Of a stretch of DNA of 64,000 nt, positions 37,651 through 47,009 are shown in pieces; positions within the stretch are counted from its first letter, which is position 1, and the number at the start of each line of letters is the position of its first letter. Source of the stretch: Methylorubrum extorquens (lineage in GTDB: Bacteria; Pseudomonadota; Alphaproteobacteria; Rhizobiales; Beijerinckiaceae). The notes below the pieces were generated by a model. It saw only the letters and a program-made list of their open reading frames with translations, was not told the origin of the DNA and made no database searches. Made by a program: the position numbers and the translations under genes. The stretch is taken from contig NZ_JALJXF010000001.1 in NCBI RefSeq assembly GCF_024169925.1, positions 750,001 through 814,000 of the forward strand. The letters run 5' to 3'.

Positions 37651-39963
37651 ATGAACGCCTCCGCGACATGTCTGGCCGCTAACCCGGACCGATGGCCCGA
37701 TATCACCGCAGCGAAGCACCTCGCGGCGATACCGACGATGCTCGAAATCATCCGTCGCTCCACCGGCCTCGGCTTTGCGGCTGTGGCGCGGGTGACGGAC
37801 GAGACGTGGCTGGCTTGCTGGGTCAGAGGTGATGCCGGTTTCGGCCTACAGGCGGACGCCGTGCTTCCCGCGGATTCAATGCTCTGCCGGGAGGTGCGGC
37901 GGCATCGCCGACCGGTCGTCATCGACGATGTCAGCTCGGATACGGCGATGCATGACCTCTCGAATTCTAGAGATCGCGGCTTTCGCAGCTACATCTCCTT
38001 TCCGATCACGATGCCGGATGGAGAGATCTTCGGGACACTCTGTGCGATCGGAGCGGAGCCGGCGCATTTGGATCGCCCGGAGATCACGGGATTGTTCCAG
38101 CAATTCTCCGAACTCATCGGGCTTCTACTCGACGCGCAGCGGAAGCCGCCCATCGTCCGCTCTCGGCCTGAGGAGACGGGAGTCGCATCGTGGCAGCGAA
38201 CCGAGCCGTTGGTCGCTCTGATTGAGCTTCTTCCGTTTGGCGCCGGGCTGTTCGGGTCGGACGGTCAGGCCCTCGTCGCAAACTCCATCCTACAGCCCCT
38301 TCTGACACAGGGTCGCGTGCCCGGTGCCGACGCGGACCCGCACTGGACCGCCTATGCAGCGGATGGCACCCTCCTCGATCCGCGCGATCATCCGTTCGCG
38401 CGGGCCTTGCGTGGTGAAAGCGTCCCGGTCACGCGCTTCCATTACCGCGGCGATGACGGGATCGGGCGCTGGGCACGGATCAGTGGGGTGCCTCTGCAGG
38501 GTCCGACCAACAACGCACGCTCCTGGAGCGGCACGGAGCCGGCCGTACTCCTCCTCGTCGAGGAAGAGCGCGAAACGGGGGAGGTTTGGAGACGGAGCGA
38601 AGCCCGTCTTCGGGCCGCCATCGATCTGGGTGGCCTATCGTCCTATCGTTGGAACCCCGCGACGGGGGCACTGCAATCCGACGCGCGTCTCAAGGCCATG
38701 TGGGGGCTGACACCCGACACGCCGCTCGATCAATCCGTCTGGCTGTCGGCGATCCATCCCGACGATCGCACGGGGGTTGAGGCGGCGCTCGCCCGATGCA
38801 TCGATCTGGCAGGCGATGGCACCTACCACGTCGAGTATCGGGTGATCGGACTCGGGGACGGCGTCGAGCGCTGGGTCTCGACGCGCGGACGAGCCGAGTT
38901 CGAAGACGGCCGACCCGCCGGCTTCATCGGTGTCGCGGTTGAGATCACCGGGCGCAAGCGAGAGGAGGCCGCCCACCGCGCGGGCGAAGCGCGCTTCCGG
39001 CGATTTGCCGAACATTCGACCAACGTCTTGTGGCTCGCGGATTTGGAGAGCCGCCATCTGACTTACCTCAATCATGCCCTTCGACGCGTTTGGGGCGTCG
39101 CGCCGGAGCGGCTGCCGTCCCTCGAACGCTGGCTTGAAACGATCCATCCGGACGACCGCGACAGCGTGAGCCATACGCTCGAACGGGTGGAGGAGGGTGA
39201 GGTGGTCGTCCAAGAATACCGCATCCTGCGCCCGTCGGACGGCGCCGTCAGGCGGATCCGCGATACGTTCTTCCCGATCACCGGAGAGGATGGCCGCGTT
39301 CACCAACTCGGCGGCATCGCCGAAGATGTGACGGGGCGCACCGGCGCACGGATCTACCTTGTGGACGAGGATGCGCCCGCGCGACGAGCGCTGCTCAGGC
39401 TGCTGCGGCTGGCCGGCTACGAGGTACAGACCTTCGCGAAGGCCGCGGGGCTGGCAGAGGTCGCAAGCTCCCTGCAGCCGGGTTGCGTCATTCTCGACAT
39501 CGAGACCGCTGGACCGGAGAGCCTCGCGGTGGCGAAAGCGCTCAAGGCCGGGCAGCTCGCCCTGCCCGTACTCGTCATCGGACGCAGCCACGGCGATGTC
39601 GGCTTCGGCGTGCGCGCCATGAAGGCCGGTGCCGTCGATTACCTCGAAAAACCGTGCGAGCCGGCGGTACTGCTCACCGCCGTCTCGGCCGCTTTGGCCG
39701 AACAGCGCACCGACACCGAGCGCAGCCATGCCCACGACGACGCCAAGCTTCGCATCGCGACTCTTTCACCCCGAGAACGGCAGGTGCTGGAGGGGTTGCT
39801 GGCAGGGGGCACGAACAAGTCGATCGGCCGAGTCCTCGGCCTCAGTCCGCGCACCGTCGAGATCCACCGAGCCCGCGTCATGGAAGCGCTCGGGGCGCGT
39901 ACCCTGCCGGAAGCGGTGCTGACGGCGGCCAGGGCCGGGGTGCAACCAACCGCCACCCTCTGA
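37651..39963 (+). CDS. GAF-PAS-PAS-PAS-receiver-LuxR fusion regulator
   Basis: 770 residues, soluble. GAF domain about 25-165, three PAS segments about 190-300, 312-435 and 445-560 (the last two with clear PAC motifs such as GVAVEITGRKREE and GIAEDVTGRTGA), a FixJ-type receiver about 567-690 (VDEDAPARRALL, phospho-Asp in VILDIETAGP, Lys in YLEKPCEP) and a LuxR/GerE HTH about 700-760 (LSPRERQVLEGLLAGGTNKSIGR, RTVEIHRARVMEALG). There is no histidine kinase domain, so sensing modules are joined directly to a DNA-binding response regulator. A good ribosome-binding site precedes ATG 37651. Ligands unknown. Confidence 0.87.
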   Translation: MNASATCLAANPDRWPDITAAKHLAAIPTMLEIIRRSTGLGFAAVARVTDETWLACWVRGDAGFGLQADAVLPADSMLCREVRRHRRPVVIDDVSSDTAMHDLSNSRDRGFRSYISFPITMPDGEIFGTLCAIGAEPAHLDRPEITGLFQQFSELIGLLLDAQRKPPIVRSRPEETGVASWQRTEPLVALIELLPFGAGLFGSDGQALVANSILQPLLTQGRVPGADADPHWTAYAADGTLLDPRDHPFARALRGESVPVTRFHYRGDDGIGRWARISGVPLQGPTNNARSWSGTEPAVLLLVEEERETGEVWRRSEARLRAAIDLGGLSSYRWNPATGALQSDARLKAMWGLTPDTPLDQSVWLSAIHPDDRTGVEAALARCIDLAGDGTYHVEYRVIGLGDGVERWVSTRGRAEFEDGRPAGFIGVAVEITGRKREEAAHRAGEARFRRFAEHSTNVLWLADLESRHLTYLNHALRRVWGVAPERLPSLERWLETIHPDDRDSVSHTLERVEEGEVVVQEYRILRPSDGAVRRIRDTFFPITGEDGRVHQLGGIAEDVTGRTGARIYLVDEDAPARRALLRLLRLAGYEVQTFAKAAGLAEVASSLQPGCVILDIETAGPESLAVAKALKAGQLALPVLVIGRSHGDVGFGVRAMKAGAVDYLEKPCEPAVLLTAVSAALAEQRTDTERSHAHDDAKLRIATLSPRERQVLEGLLAGGTNKSIGRVLGLSPRTVEIHRARVMEALGARTLPEAVLTAARAGVQPTATL

Positions 39964-39995
39964 GGGACGAGAGGCGGCGGCTTCGGGAATGGTCG

Positions 39996-40925
39996 TCAGG
40001 CGATGAGTTCGTCGATGGCCGAGGGCCGCAGCGGGACAGCGGCAAGCTCCAGATAGGATGCATCATACTCGGCCAGCACCCTGAGCCCCTCGGGCTTCAA
40101 GATCGTGAGCCTGCGGCCGGAAAGCTCGATCAAGCCGTCGCGACGCAGCTTCTGGAGAACGCGATTGACGTGAACGCACGACATGCCGAGCGTGTCGGCG
40201 AGATCGGCCTGCGTGATGGGGAAGCTGTACTGGTTACCGGGGGCGAGACCGGCAGTCCGCAGACGCAGCAGCATTTCACACAGGAAGTGCGCCAGCCGCT
40301 CGGGACCGGACCGGGAGCCGAGATTGGTAATCCATTCGCGCAAGGTCGCCGATTCGGTCAGCCGAACCATCTGCAGCGCGCGGGCGATCCGCGGACGTCG
40401 CCGGATGATGCTCTCGTAATCGGCACGCGGAATGAAGGCGAGCTGGCAGGCGGTCAGGGTTCCGATCGCGCAGTCGAGCGGCAGGCGAAAGTCGAGATCA
40501 GGCTCGAAGAGGTCCCCCGGCAGGAGGTAGGCCGTGATCTGTCGCCGCCCATTGGTCAGGAACTTGTAGCGGCAGGCGAAGCCGTCGAGCACCAGGATGG
40601 CGCTTTCCGGGACGTCGGACTGGTGCAAAAGCGGGGTCTGCGCCGTGTAGCGACGACCGTTTGCAGACCATTCTTCGAGGTCCAGGAGGTCACGGTGGGT
40701 CAGATCCACATAGGTCGCGAGCTTTCGCGCCAAGGAATCACGTGGCGGCGGCTCCGTTCGCCCGCTCTGAACCAGTTCGAATGCTTGCGACGCGACGGTC
40801 TCAACGTCGCCGAGAGATTCTCGACCGAATCGGGATACAGGCGGCGGCGTCATGAGGCAATTCGATCGCTTCTGCCGCATCTGCTTCGGGTACTCAGCCA
40901 TACAGGATCGCATTTCTTGCGACAT
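39996..40925 (-). CDS. Crp/Fnr family transcriptional regulator
   Basis: 309 residues as drawn. Cyclic-nucleotide-binding-like beta roll about 90-190 (YKFLTNGRRQITAYLLPGDLFEPD) and a winged HTH about 230-285 (TQADLADTLGMSCVHVNRVLQKLRRDGLIEL). No Fnr-type cysteine cluster is visible. Alphaproteobacterial relatives of this type often act downstream of FixL/FixJ-like oxygen or light sensing, which fits the FixJ-like receiver fusion convergent with it, but this is inference. The start is uncertain: ATG 40853 would give 285 residues and is equally plausible. Confidence 0.85.
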   Translation of the reverse strand: MSQEMRSCMAEYPKQMRQKRSNCLMTPPPVSRFGRESLGDVETVASQAFELVQSGRTEPPPRDSLARKLATYVDLTHRDLLDLEEWSANGRRYTAQTPLLHQSDVPESAILVLDGFACRYKFLTNGRRQITAYLLPGDLFEPDLDFRLPLDCAIGTLTACQLAFIPRADYESIIRRRPRIARALQMVRLTESATLREWITNLGSRSGPERLAHFLCEMLLRLRTAGLAPGNQYSFPITQADLADTLGMSCVHVNRVLQKLRRDGLIELSGRRLTILKPEGLRVLAEYDASYLELAAVPLRPSAIDELIA

Positions 40926-41207
40926 TCCGTGCCTGAGCGCATCTGTTTCGTACCTAAGGTAGTTACCGAAGCAAGCGGGTAGCGCCCCTTTTCCGACCTA
41001 AAACGCTCTCGTGAGTTTGTACGATAAAGAACGGGGGTACGATCTCAGTGGTGGGCCGCGATAGCATCAAACGCGTCCGCAATGTAACTTAAGCGGGTCT
41101 CGGGCAGCCGTGCCGCGCCCGGCTCGCATCGTCGCGGTTCGTGAAGCGGATCCGACGGTGCCCGTGGCGCAAGCACTTATCGACAGCCTCCGAGATTCTG
41201 CCTGACG

Positions 41208-43106
41208 ATGGTTTCCACCGGCTACAATCCGGCTCTCGTGGCGCTGTCCCTCGCCATTGCCGTACTCGCCTCCTACACCGCGCTCGATCTCGGCGGACGC
41301 GTGCGCGCCGCCGCATCCGGGCTGGGCTGGGCTTGGCTTCTGGGTGCGGCCTTGGCGATGGGGGGCGGCATCTGGTCGATGCATTTCGTCGGGATGCTGG
41401 CCTTCGAAATGGGGCAGCCCGCAGCCTACGACCTCGGCCACACGCTCCTGTCCCTTCTCATCGCCATCGGGGTGACCGGCGCGGCTTTGGCCTGGGTCGG
41501 CCGTCGGCGGGCCGGCCGCAGGGACGTCCTCGTTGCCGGTCCCGTCATGGGGATCGGCGTGGCGGCGATGCACTATACCGGGATGGCCGCGATGCGGATG
41601 CCCGGCCAGCTCGCCTACAGCGTGCCGGTTGTCGCGCTCTCGGTGGGGATCGCCATCACCGCGGCGACCGTCGCTCTGTGGCTGACCTTTCGACCCACGA
41701 ACGTCTGGCAGCGCTTCGCCGCCGCCCTGACCATGGGCGTTGCAGTGGCCGGTATGCACTACACCGGCATGGCAGCCGCGACGATCACCGCCGAGGACGC
41801 CGGCGCTCATTCCGCTCATTTCGCAGCGACGAGCGTGGATCAGCAGAATCTCGCCCTCTACGTGGCCGGGGCGACCTTCGTGATCCTGTTCCTCGCGATG
41901 CTCGCTTCCGCTTTCGATCAGCAGCGGATCCAGGGTGAATTGCGGGCAAGCGAAGAGCGTTTCCGGGCCGCCGTACAAGCCGTGCGCGGCGTGCTGTGGA
42001 CCAACGATCCGGAGGGCCGGATGATGGGCGAACAGCCCGGCTGGGCCGCCCTGACAGGGCAAACCCGCGACGAGTATGAGGGCTTCGGCTGGGCCGACGC
42101 CGTGCATCCGGAGGATAGGCAGGCAAGCGTCGAGGCTTGGAACGCGACCGTCGCCACCCGCAGCACCTTCCTGCACGAGCATCGGGTGCGTGCTCGGGAC
42201 GGCTTGTGGCGGCATTTCTCGATCCGCGCGGTCCCCGTGCTCGAGCCGCACGGTGCCATCCGCGAATGGGTCGGCGTCCACACCGACATCACCGAGCAGC
42301 GTGAGGCCGAGGCCGAGTTGCGAGAATCGAATGAAGAGATTCAGCGCTACGCCTACATCGTCAGCCACGATCTGCGCGCGCCGCTCGTCAACGTGATGGG
42401 ATTCACGAGCGAGCTGGAGGCGGTGCGCCAGGAATTGCGCACGGTGCTGCGCGACCATCCGCAGGGCGGGCGGATCGATGACGACATCACCGAGGCGCTG
42501 GGCTTCATCCAGGCGGCGATCGTCAAGATGGAGCGGTTGATCGCCGCCATCCTGAAACTCTCACGAGAGGGCCGGCGCCGGTTCAGCCCGGAGCCGCTCG
42601 CGATGACGGCCGTCATCCGCGGGATCGCCGACGCCCAGCGCCACCAGGCCGGGCGCAAGGGTGTGACGGTGACGGTGGCCGAGGATCTGCCCTCGATCGT
42701 GGCCGACCGGCTCGCCGTGGAACAGGTCTTCGGCAACTTGATCGACAACGCCCTCAAATATCTCGATCCGGCCCGGCCCGGAACCGTCGAAGTCACGGCC
42801 CGGCCCGCGCCCGGCAACCGCATCCGTTTTGCCGTCTCCGACACGGGGCGGGGTATCGCACCGCAGGATCATGGCCGCATCTTCGAGCTGTTCCGGCGGT
42901 CCGGCACGCAGGATCAGCCGGGGGAGGGGATCGGGCTCGCCAGCGTGAAAGCCCTGGTGCGCGCGCTCGGCGGACGGATCGAGGTGTCGTCACAGCCGGG
43001 CATCGGCACAACCTTTATCGTGACGCTGCCGCGCGAGCCGGTTACAGGCCGAGGCGGGGCCGCGAAATCCGATCCTCCCGATACGATGACTCTGGCCGCG
43101 GAGTAG
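41208..43106 (+). CDS. MHYT-domain membrane histidine kinase
   Basis: 632 residues. The N-terminal MHYT sensor (about 1-235) has seven membrane segments with three motif copies (MHFVGM near 64, MHYTGM near 124 and 184), thought to bind copper and sense O2, CO or NO. A PAS domain (about 245-370), HisKA with IVSHDLRAPLVNV (His near residue 385) and HATPase (NLIDNALKYLD, DTGRGIAP, GEGIGLASVK) follow. The receiver gene starts 2 bases after its stop, making the pair an operon. Confidence 0.92.
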   Translation: MVSTGYNPALVALSLAIAVLASYTALDLGGRVRAAASGLGWAWLLGAALAMGGGIWSMHFVGMLAFEMGQPAAYDLGHTLLSLLIAIGVTGAALAWVGRRRAGRRDVLVAGPVMGIGVAAMHYTGMAAMRMPGQLAYSVPVVALSVGIAITAATVALWLTFRPTNVWQRFAAALTMGVAVAGMHYTGMAAATITAEDAGAHSAHFAATSVDQQNLALYVAGATFVILFLAMLASAFDQQRIQGELRASEERFRAAVQAVRGVLWTNDPEGRMMGEQPGWAALTGQTRDEYEGFGWADAVHPEDRQASVEAWNATVATRSTFLHEHRVRARDGLWRHFSIRAVPVLEPHGAIREWVGVHTDITEQREAEAELRESNEEIQRYAYIVSHDLRAPLVNVMGFTSELEAVRQELRTVLRDHPQGGRIDDDITEALGFIQAAIVKMERLIAAILKLSREGRRRFSPEPLAMTAVIRGIADAQRHQAGRKGVTVTVAEDLPSIVADRLAVEQVFGNLIDNALKYLDPARPGTVEVTARPAPGNRIRFAVSDTGRGIAPQDHGRIFELFRRSGTQDQPGEGIGLASVKALVRALGGRIEVSSQPGIGTTFIVTLPREPVTGRGGAAKSDPPDTMTLAAE

Positions 43107-43108
43107 CC

Positions 43109-43555
43109 ATGCAGCCTCCTTTCCATACCGTCAGCATCGTGATGATCGAGGACGACGAGGGTCATGCCCGGCTGATCGAGCGCAACATCCGGCGCGCAGG
43201 GGTCAACAACGAGATTCTGCCGTTTCGCGACGGGACTTCGGCACTCGAATTCCTGTTCGGGGCCGACGGCACCGGCGAGGTGAGCGGACGGCGCCACCTC
43301 CTGATCCTGCTCGACCTCAACCTGCCCGACATGACCGGCATCGACATCTTGGAGCGGATCAAGGCCAATCCGCACACCAAGCGCTCGCCGGTCGTCGTCC
43401 TCACGACCACCGACGACAGCCGTGAGATCCAGCGCTGCTACGATCTCGGGGCGAACGTCTACATCACCAAACCCGTGAACTACGAGGGTTTCTCCAACGC
43501 CATCCGTCAGCTCGGGCTGTTCTTCTCGGTCATCCAGGTTCCCGAGAACTCATGA
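43109..43555 (+). CDS. Single-domain response regulator (Rcp1-like)
   Basis: 148 residues, receiver only. Acidic pocket IEDDEGH, phospho-Asp in LLDLNLPDMTG near residue 69, Thr in VLTTTDD and Lys in YITKPVNYEGF. It resembles Rcp1-type regulators that accept phosphate from bacteriophytochrome-like kinases (insert GADGTGE before the phospho-Asp strand). It lacks an output domain, so it probably relays phosphate. Overlaps the next gene by 4 bases (ATGA). Confidence 0.93.
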   Translation: MQPPFHTVSIVMIEDDEGHARLIERNIRRAGVNNEILPFRDGTSALEFLFGADGTGEVSGRRHLLILLDLNLPDMTGIDILERIKANPHTKRSPVVVLTTTDDSREIQRCYDLGANVYITKPVNYEGFSNAIRQLGLFFSVIQVPENS

Positions 43556-44598
43556 GCGACGCGCCCCCCGCATCCTGCCGCATCCTCTACATCGACGACG
43601 ATCCCGGCCTCGGGCGCCTCGTGCAGCGCTCGCTTCAGGCCCGGGGGCACCATGTCGAACTGGCAACGAACGGCACGGACGGGCTGGCGCGGGCGCAGGC
43701 GGGCGAGATCGACCTTATCGCCCTCGACCATCACATGCCGGATCGGACCGGGCTCGAATTGCTGCCGATGCTCCGGGCCCTGCCGGAAGCGCCGCCGGTG
43801 ATCTACGTGACCGGCTCCGAGGACAGCCGTGTGGCGGTGGCCGCCCTCAAAGCAGGCGCGGTCGATTACGTCTGGAAGGACGTGCAGGGCCAGTTCCGGG
43901 AATTGCTCGGCGAGGCGGTCGATACCGCCCTGCGCCAAGAGGCCCTGCGCCGCGACAAGGAGCGGGCGGAAGCCGCCGTTCGCGAGGCGCGCGACCGGGC
44001 GGAGCTGTTGCTGCGCGAAGTGAACCACCGGGTCGCCAACTCCTTGACCCTGGTTGCCGCGCTCGCCCGGATGCAGACTAATGCGGTGGCGGACCCGGCG
44101 GCCAAGGAGGCGCTGGAAGAGATGCAGGCGCGGATCTCGGCCATCGCCGGTATCCACCGCCGGCTCTACACCTCGCAGGATGTCGAGGCGGTGGAACTCG
44201 ACGCCTACCTGACCGGGCTCGTGGAAGAGCTACAGCTCGCAATGAAGGCGTCGGGGCGCGACCATGCCATCCGCCTGCATGCGGAGCCGATCCGGCTGGC
44301 CACCGACAAGGCGGTCTCGCTCGGCGTCGTCGTGACCGAACTCGTCACCAACGCCTACAAGTATGCCTATCCCGCCGAGACCCAGGGCGAAATCCGCGTC
44401 CAGGTGATGCGCGAGGGGCCCGACACGCTCTCCCTCGCCGTCGAGGATGACGGGATCGGCTGGACGGGTGAGGGGCAGGCGAAAGGCACCGGCCTCGGCT
44501 CACGCATCATCCGGGCCATGGCCTCCAACCTGCGCTCGGTGCTGACCTACGTTCCCGGCCCGAGCGGAACACGCGCCGTCCTGTCGTTTCAAGCCTGA
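43552..44598 (+). CDS. Receiver-HWE (HisKA_2) histidine kinase
   Basis: 348 residues. N-terminal receiver (about 7-125; YIDDDPG, phospho-Asp in ALDHHMPDRTG) fused to a HisKA_2 dimerisation domain with LLLREVNHRVANSL (His near residue 160) and an HATPase with ELVTNAYKYAY and DDGIGW. HWE/HisKA_2 kinases commonly feed the PhyR-NepR-EcfG general stress pathway in alphaproteobacteria; the NepR-like/EcfG-type sigma gene 1.6 kb downstream fits. It is translationally coupled to the single-domain receiver, suggesting kinase-receiver-kinase relay. Confidence 0.92.
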   Translation: MSDAPPASCRILYIDDDPGLGRLVQRSLQARGHHVELATNGTDGLARAQAGEIDLIALDHHMPDRTGLELLPMLRALPEAPPVIYVTGSEDSRVAVAALKAGAVDYVWKDVQGQFRELLGEAVDTALRQEALRRDKERAEAAVREARDRAELLLREVNHRVANSLTLVAALARMQTNAVADPAAKEALEEMQARISAIAGIHRRLYTSQDVEAVELDAYLTGLVEELQLAMKASGRDHAIRLHAEPIRLATDKAVSLGVVVTELVTNAYKYAYPAETQGEIRVQVMREGPDTLSLAVEDDGIGWTGEGQAKGTGLGSRIIRAMASNLRSVLTYVPGPSGTRAVLSFQA

Positions 44599-44818
44599 TG
44601 CCGCGTTATCGTCCCGGACGCAGCGCCTGAACTACGACTTTGCAGGGCCCTTGCGCGGCTGAATGAATGAACGGCGTCGACTGAAGCCGGTGACCGGCTC
44701 ATCAGGTCCCTTACCTGTTTCTCCGAGACTTCGACCGGGCCGGCTCAGCCGGTGCGGGCTTTTTTCCGGGTTGCCGCGAACCGCAACCGGGTTTCCGGCT
44801 CCAGCGAAGCTCGGCCGT

Positions 44819-45085
44819 TCAGAATCGGCGGCAGCGGACCGCGTCGTCGGCAGGCGAGGCGTGTACCACCTGCCCGCCGGCCGCTTGGCAGGTCGAGCGG
44901 AACGAACGCTCGGAGCGGTGAAAGCCCCAGATGGCGACCATCGGCGCGACCATGATGAACACCGTCATGCCCATGATGAAGGCGGGAAACCAGTCCGGCA
45001 TCCGCGGAGGCGACGGCGGCTCCGGCCGGATCGGCGGCATCGGTGCCAGAAGGGCCAGGAGCGGGAGCACGTCCAGGACGCTCAT
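44819..45085 (-). CDS. Small membrane protein of unknown function
   Basis: 88 residues. Two hydrophobic segments (VLPLLALLAPM near the start; FPAFIMGMTVFIMVAPMVAIWGF about 33-55) separated by Pro-rich loop, then a Cys-containing tail (CQAAGGQVVHASPADDAVRC). Protein-like composition and a plausible start at ATG 45085 support it; no family recognised. Convergent with the receiver-HWE gene. Confidence 0.6.
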   Translation of the reverse strand: MSVLDVLPLLALLAPMPPIRPEPPSPPRMPDWFPAFIMGMTVFIMVAPMVAIWGFHRSERSFRSTCQAAGGQVVHASPADDAVRCRRF

Positions 45086-45238
45086 GGTTCGGGCTCATTC
45101 GCTGGGGTGGCTCAGGCCGTGCGAGCGCGACCGTTGCCGGATGGATCGATGTTAACCAGCTGCGGCCGCGTCGGATCACCCCGAAACGCAATCCGGGCGA
45201 TGCGTCGCACCGGCAGCTCGGATCGAGGGGCGGTTGGG

Positions 45239-45881
45239 TCACGGCACTGAAACAGGTTCGGTTAAGCGGTTGACCGAGAGAAGATCGGCGACGAGGTCCG
45301 CCTGCTCTTCGCCTGAAACTCCAGCCTCGGCATCGGCCCAGTAAGCGTGGCCCTCGCACGTGACGCGTGCGGTGCTTGCCTTCGGTGAGGCCTTGTTCGC
45401 CGAAACGACCTTCGCGCGGAGGTTGCGATCGACCAGCGCCCGCAAACTGTTGGCCGGATCGAGCGGGATGCCCGCATCGAGCGTACCCGGAACGCCGAGT
45501 TGCGCGTTGGCGTCGGCACCGACCGCGACGCCGGAGTCCTGGAGGTAGGATGCGCTCCAGGCGAGACCAACCAAGTTCCGCACCTGTAGCCGCCCCCGGT
45601 GCCGGCACAAGCCCGAACAGCGTTTTGGCGGCTCACCAGAGCATCGTCGATCACCACGGCGCCGCCCTCCGGCGAAAGGGCGGTGCGAGCCGCTCTGCCT
45701 CGTCCCGTGCGATGCATCAGCCGAGGACATCGTAGGCGGTCTCGATCGGTGAGCGCTCGGAATTGAGAAGGTCGCCCGCCTCCGGCATCGGCGCGTGGCT
45801 GAAACGGGCGAGGGCGCCGGTGATGAGAACGGTGCCGATGGCGGCCGCGGAAACCACGAATACCCGAAGTGGACGCCCCAT
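45239..45881 (-). pseudogene. Frameshifted small exported-protein gene (probable pseudogene)
   Basis: Three frames each show protein-like composition in succession. First: ATG 45881 to TGA 45717, 54 residues with an N-terminal hydrophobic segment (VFVVSAAAIGTVLITGALA) ending SPIETAYDVLG. Then a second frame from an ATG overlapping that stop (LSPEGGAVVIDDALVSRQNA). Then a third to 45239 (SASYLQDSGVAVGADANAQL, followed by LGVPGTLDAGIPLDPANSL). The simplest reading is one gene of about 200 residues broken by two frameshifts; alternatively a real 54-residue gene overlaps a second gene. No family recognised. Confidence 0.5.
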
Positions 45882-46169
45882 TACGATGCACGATCCTTTT
45901 CACGGAACGGTCGCAAAACTGCGCAGATCCAACCTTGTTCGCCGCCAACCGCTCGATGCGACTGTAGAAAATAGAAAGTGAGGCTGGTTTTCATACGGGG
46001 CCGACCACGCGCACCATCGGATCTGGAAAGCCCTCCTATTCCTCTAAATACCGATACGCTCTTTCGAGCCCTGATAATCTATGTTGGCGCAGGGGACTGC
46101 AAATCGCGAGACAAGTCCGGCGCCGGGGCACGGACCCCTGCGTGCGTCCGTGACCAGCCACAGGACCTG

Positions 46170-46916
46170 ATGCCAAAGACGACCCTCGACGACCTCACCT
46201 TGCGCCTCGACGACGAGGTGCCGACGCTCCCTGCTGACGTCCAGCAACGCCTTGGAGCGCTTCTTGCGGAAGCCTACGCGCAGGTGCCGGGCAATCCGAA
46301 TATCGAGGCCGGTCGCTTCGACGCTCTTCTGGCTAGGTTGGAGACCGTCCTCGTCGCTCAAGAGGGGAAGGACGAGGAATCGTTCCGAGCCTCGATCATC
46401 GAGATGACGCCGCGCCTCTACAACTTCGCGATGTCGCTGACGAAGAATCCGTCGGCCGCCGACGACCTCGTGCAGGATACGTTCCTGCGGGCCTGGCGCA
46501 GCCGCTCCCGCTTCACCGTCGGCACCAATCTCGGCGCGTGGTTGTTCACGATCATGCGCAACGCCTTCTACTCGCGCCACCGCAAGGAGGTGCGCGAGGT
46601 CGCCGACAGCGACGGCGATTACGCCGAGCGGCTCGCTGCGGCACCCGAGCAATCGGGCCATGTCGATCTGATGGACGCGCAGACGGCGCTCGCCAAGCTA
46701 CCCTTGCCGATGCGGCAAGCGTTGATCCTCGTGGCGATCGAGAACCTCAGCTACGAGGAGGCGGCCAACGTCATGAATTGCCGCATCGGCACGGTGAAGA
46801 GCCGGGTCTGGCGTGCCCGAGAACAACTCGCGCAGATCCTCGGTTACAGCGCCGCCGATGTCGGCTCGGACAGCATGACGCTCTCCGCCGTCAGCGGCTC
46901 GACGTGGATGGCCTGA
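46170..46916 (+). CDS. EcfG-type ECF sigma factor with NepR-like N-terminal extension
   Basis: 248 residues. Sigma2 (about 72-137: NPSAADDLVQDTFLRAWR, FTIMRNAFYSRHRKE) and sigma4 (about 163-225: LSYEEAANVMNCRIGTVKSRV) match EcfG/ECF15, the general stress sigma factors of alphaproteobacteria. The first ~65 residues are absent from ordinary EcfG. There QQRLGALLAEAYAQVPGNP, then EAGRFDALLARLETV (24-61) follows the NepR anti-sigma pattern LxxLxxxYxxV-x-x-x-P ... RFxxLLxxL, with a loop about two residues longer. ATG 46170 is supported by AGGA four bases upstream. The stop of the open frame at 45978 shows nothing further upstream of interest. Confidence 0.85.
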   Translation: MPKTTLDDLTLRLDDEVPTLPADVQQRLGALLAEAYAQVPGNPNIEAGRFDALLARLETVLVAQEGKDEESFRASIIEMTPRLYNFAMSLTKNPSAADDLVQDTFLRAWRSRSRFTVGTNLGAWLFTIMRNAFYSRHRKEVREVADSDGDYAERLAAAPEQSGHVDLMDAQTALAKLPLPMRQALILVAIENLSYEEAANVMNCRIGTVKSRVWRAREQLAQILGYSAADVGSDSMTLSAVSGSTWMA

Positions 46917-47009
46917 ATCACATTCCGACGAAACGGCCACCGGTCCGTCGGAATGCGCTTCACGACAAGAATCTGGCCGCGCCGAGCGTCGCCTCGGCGC
47001 CGTGCCCGG

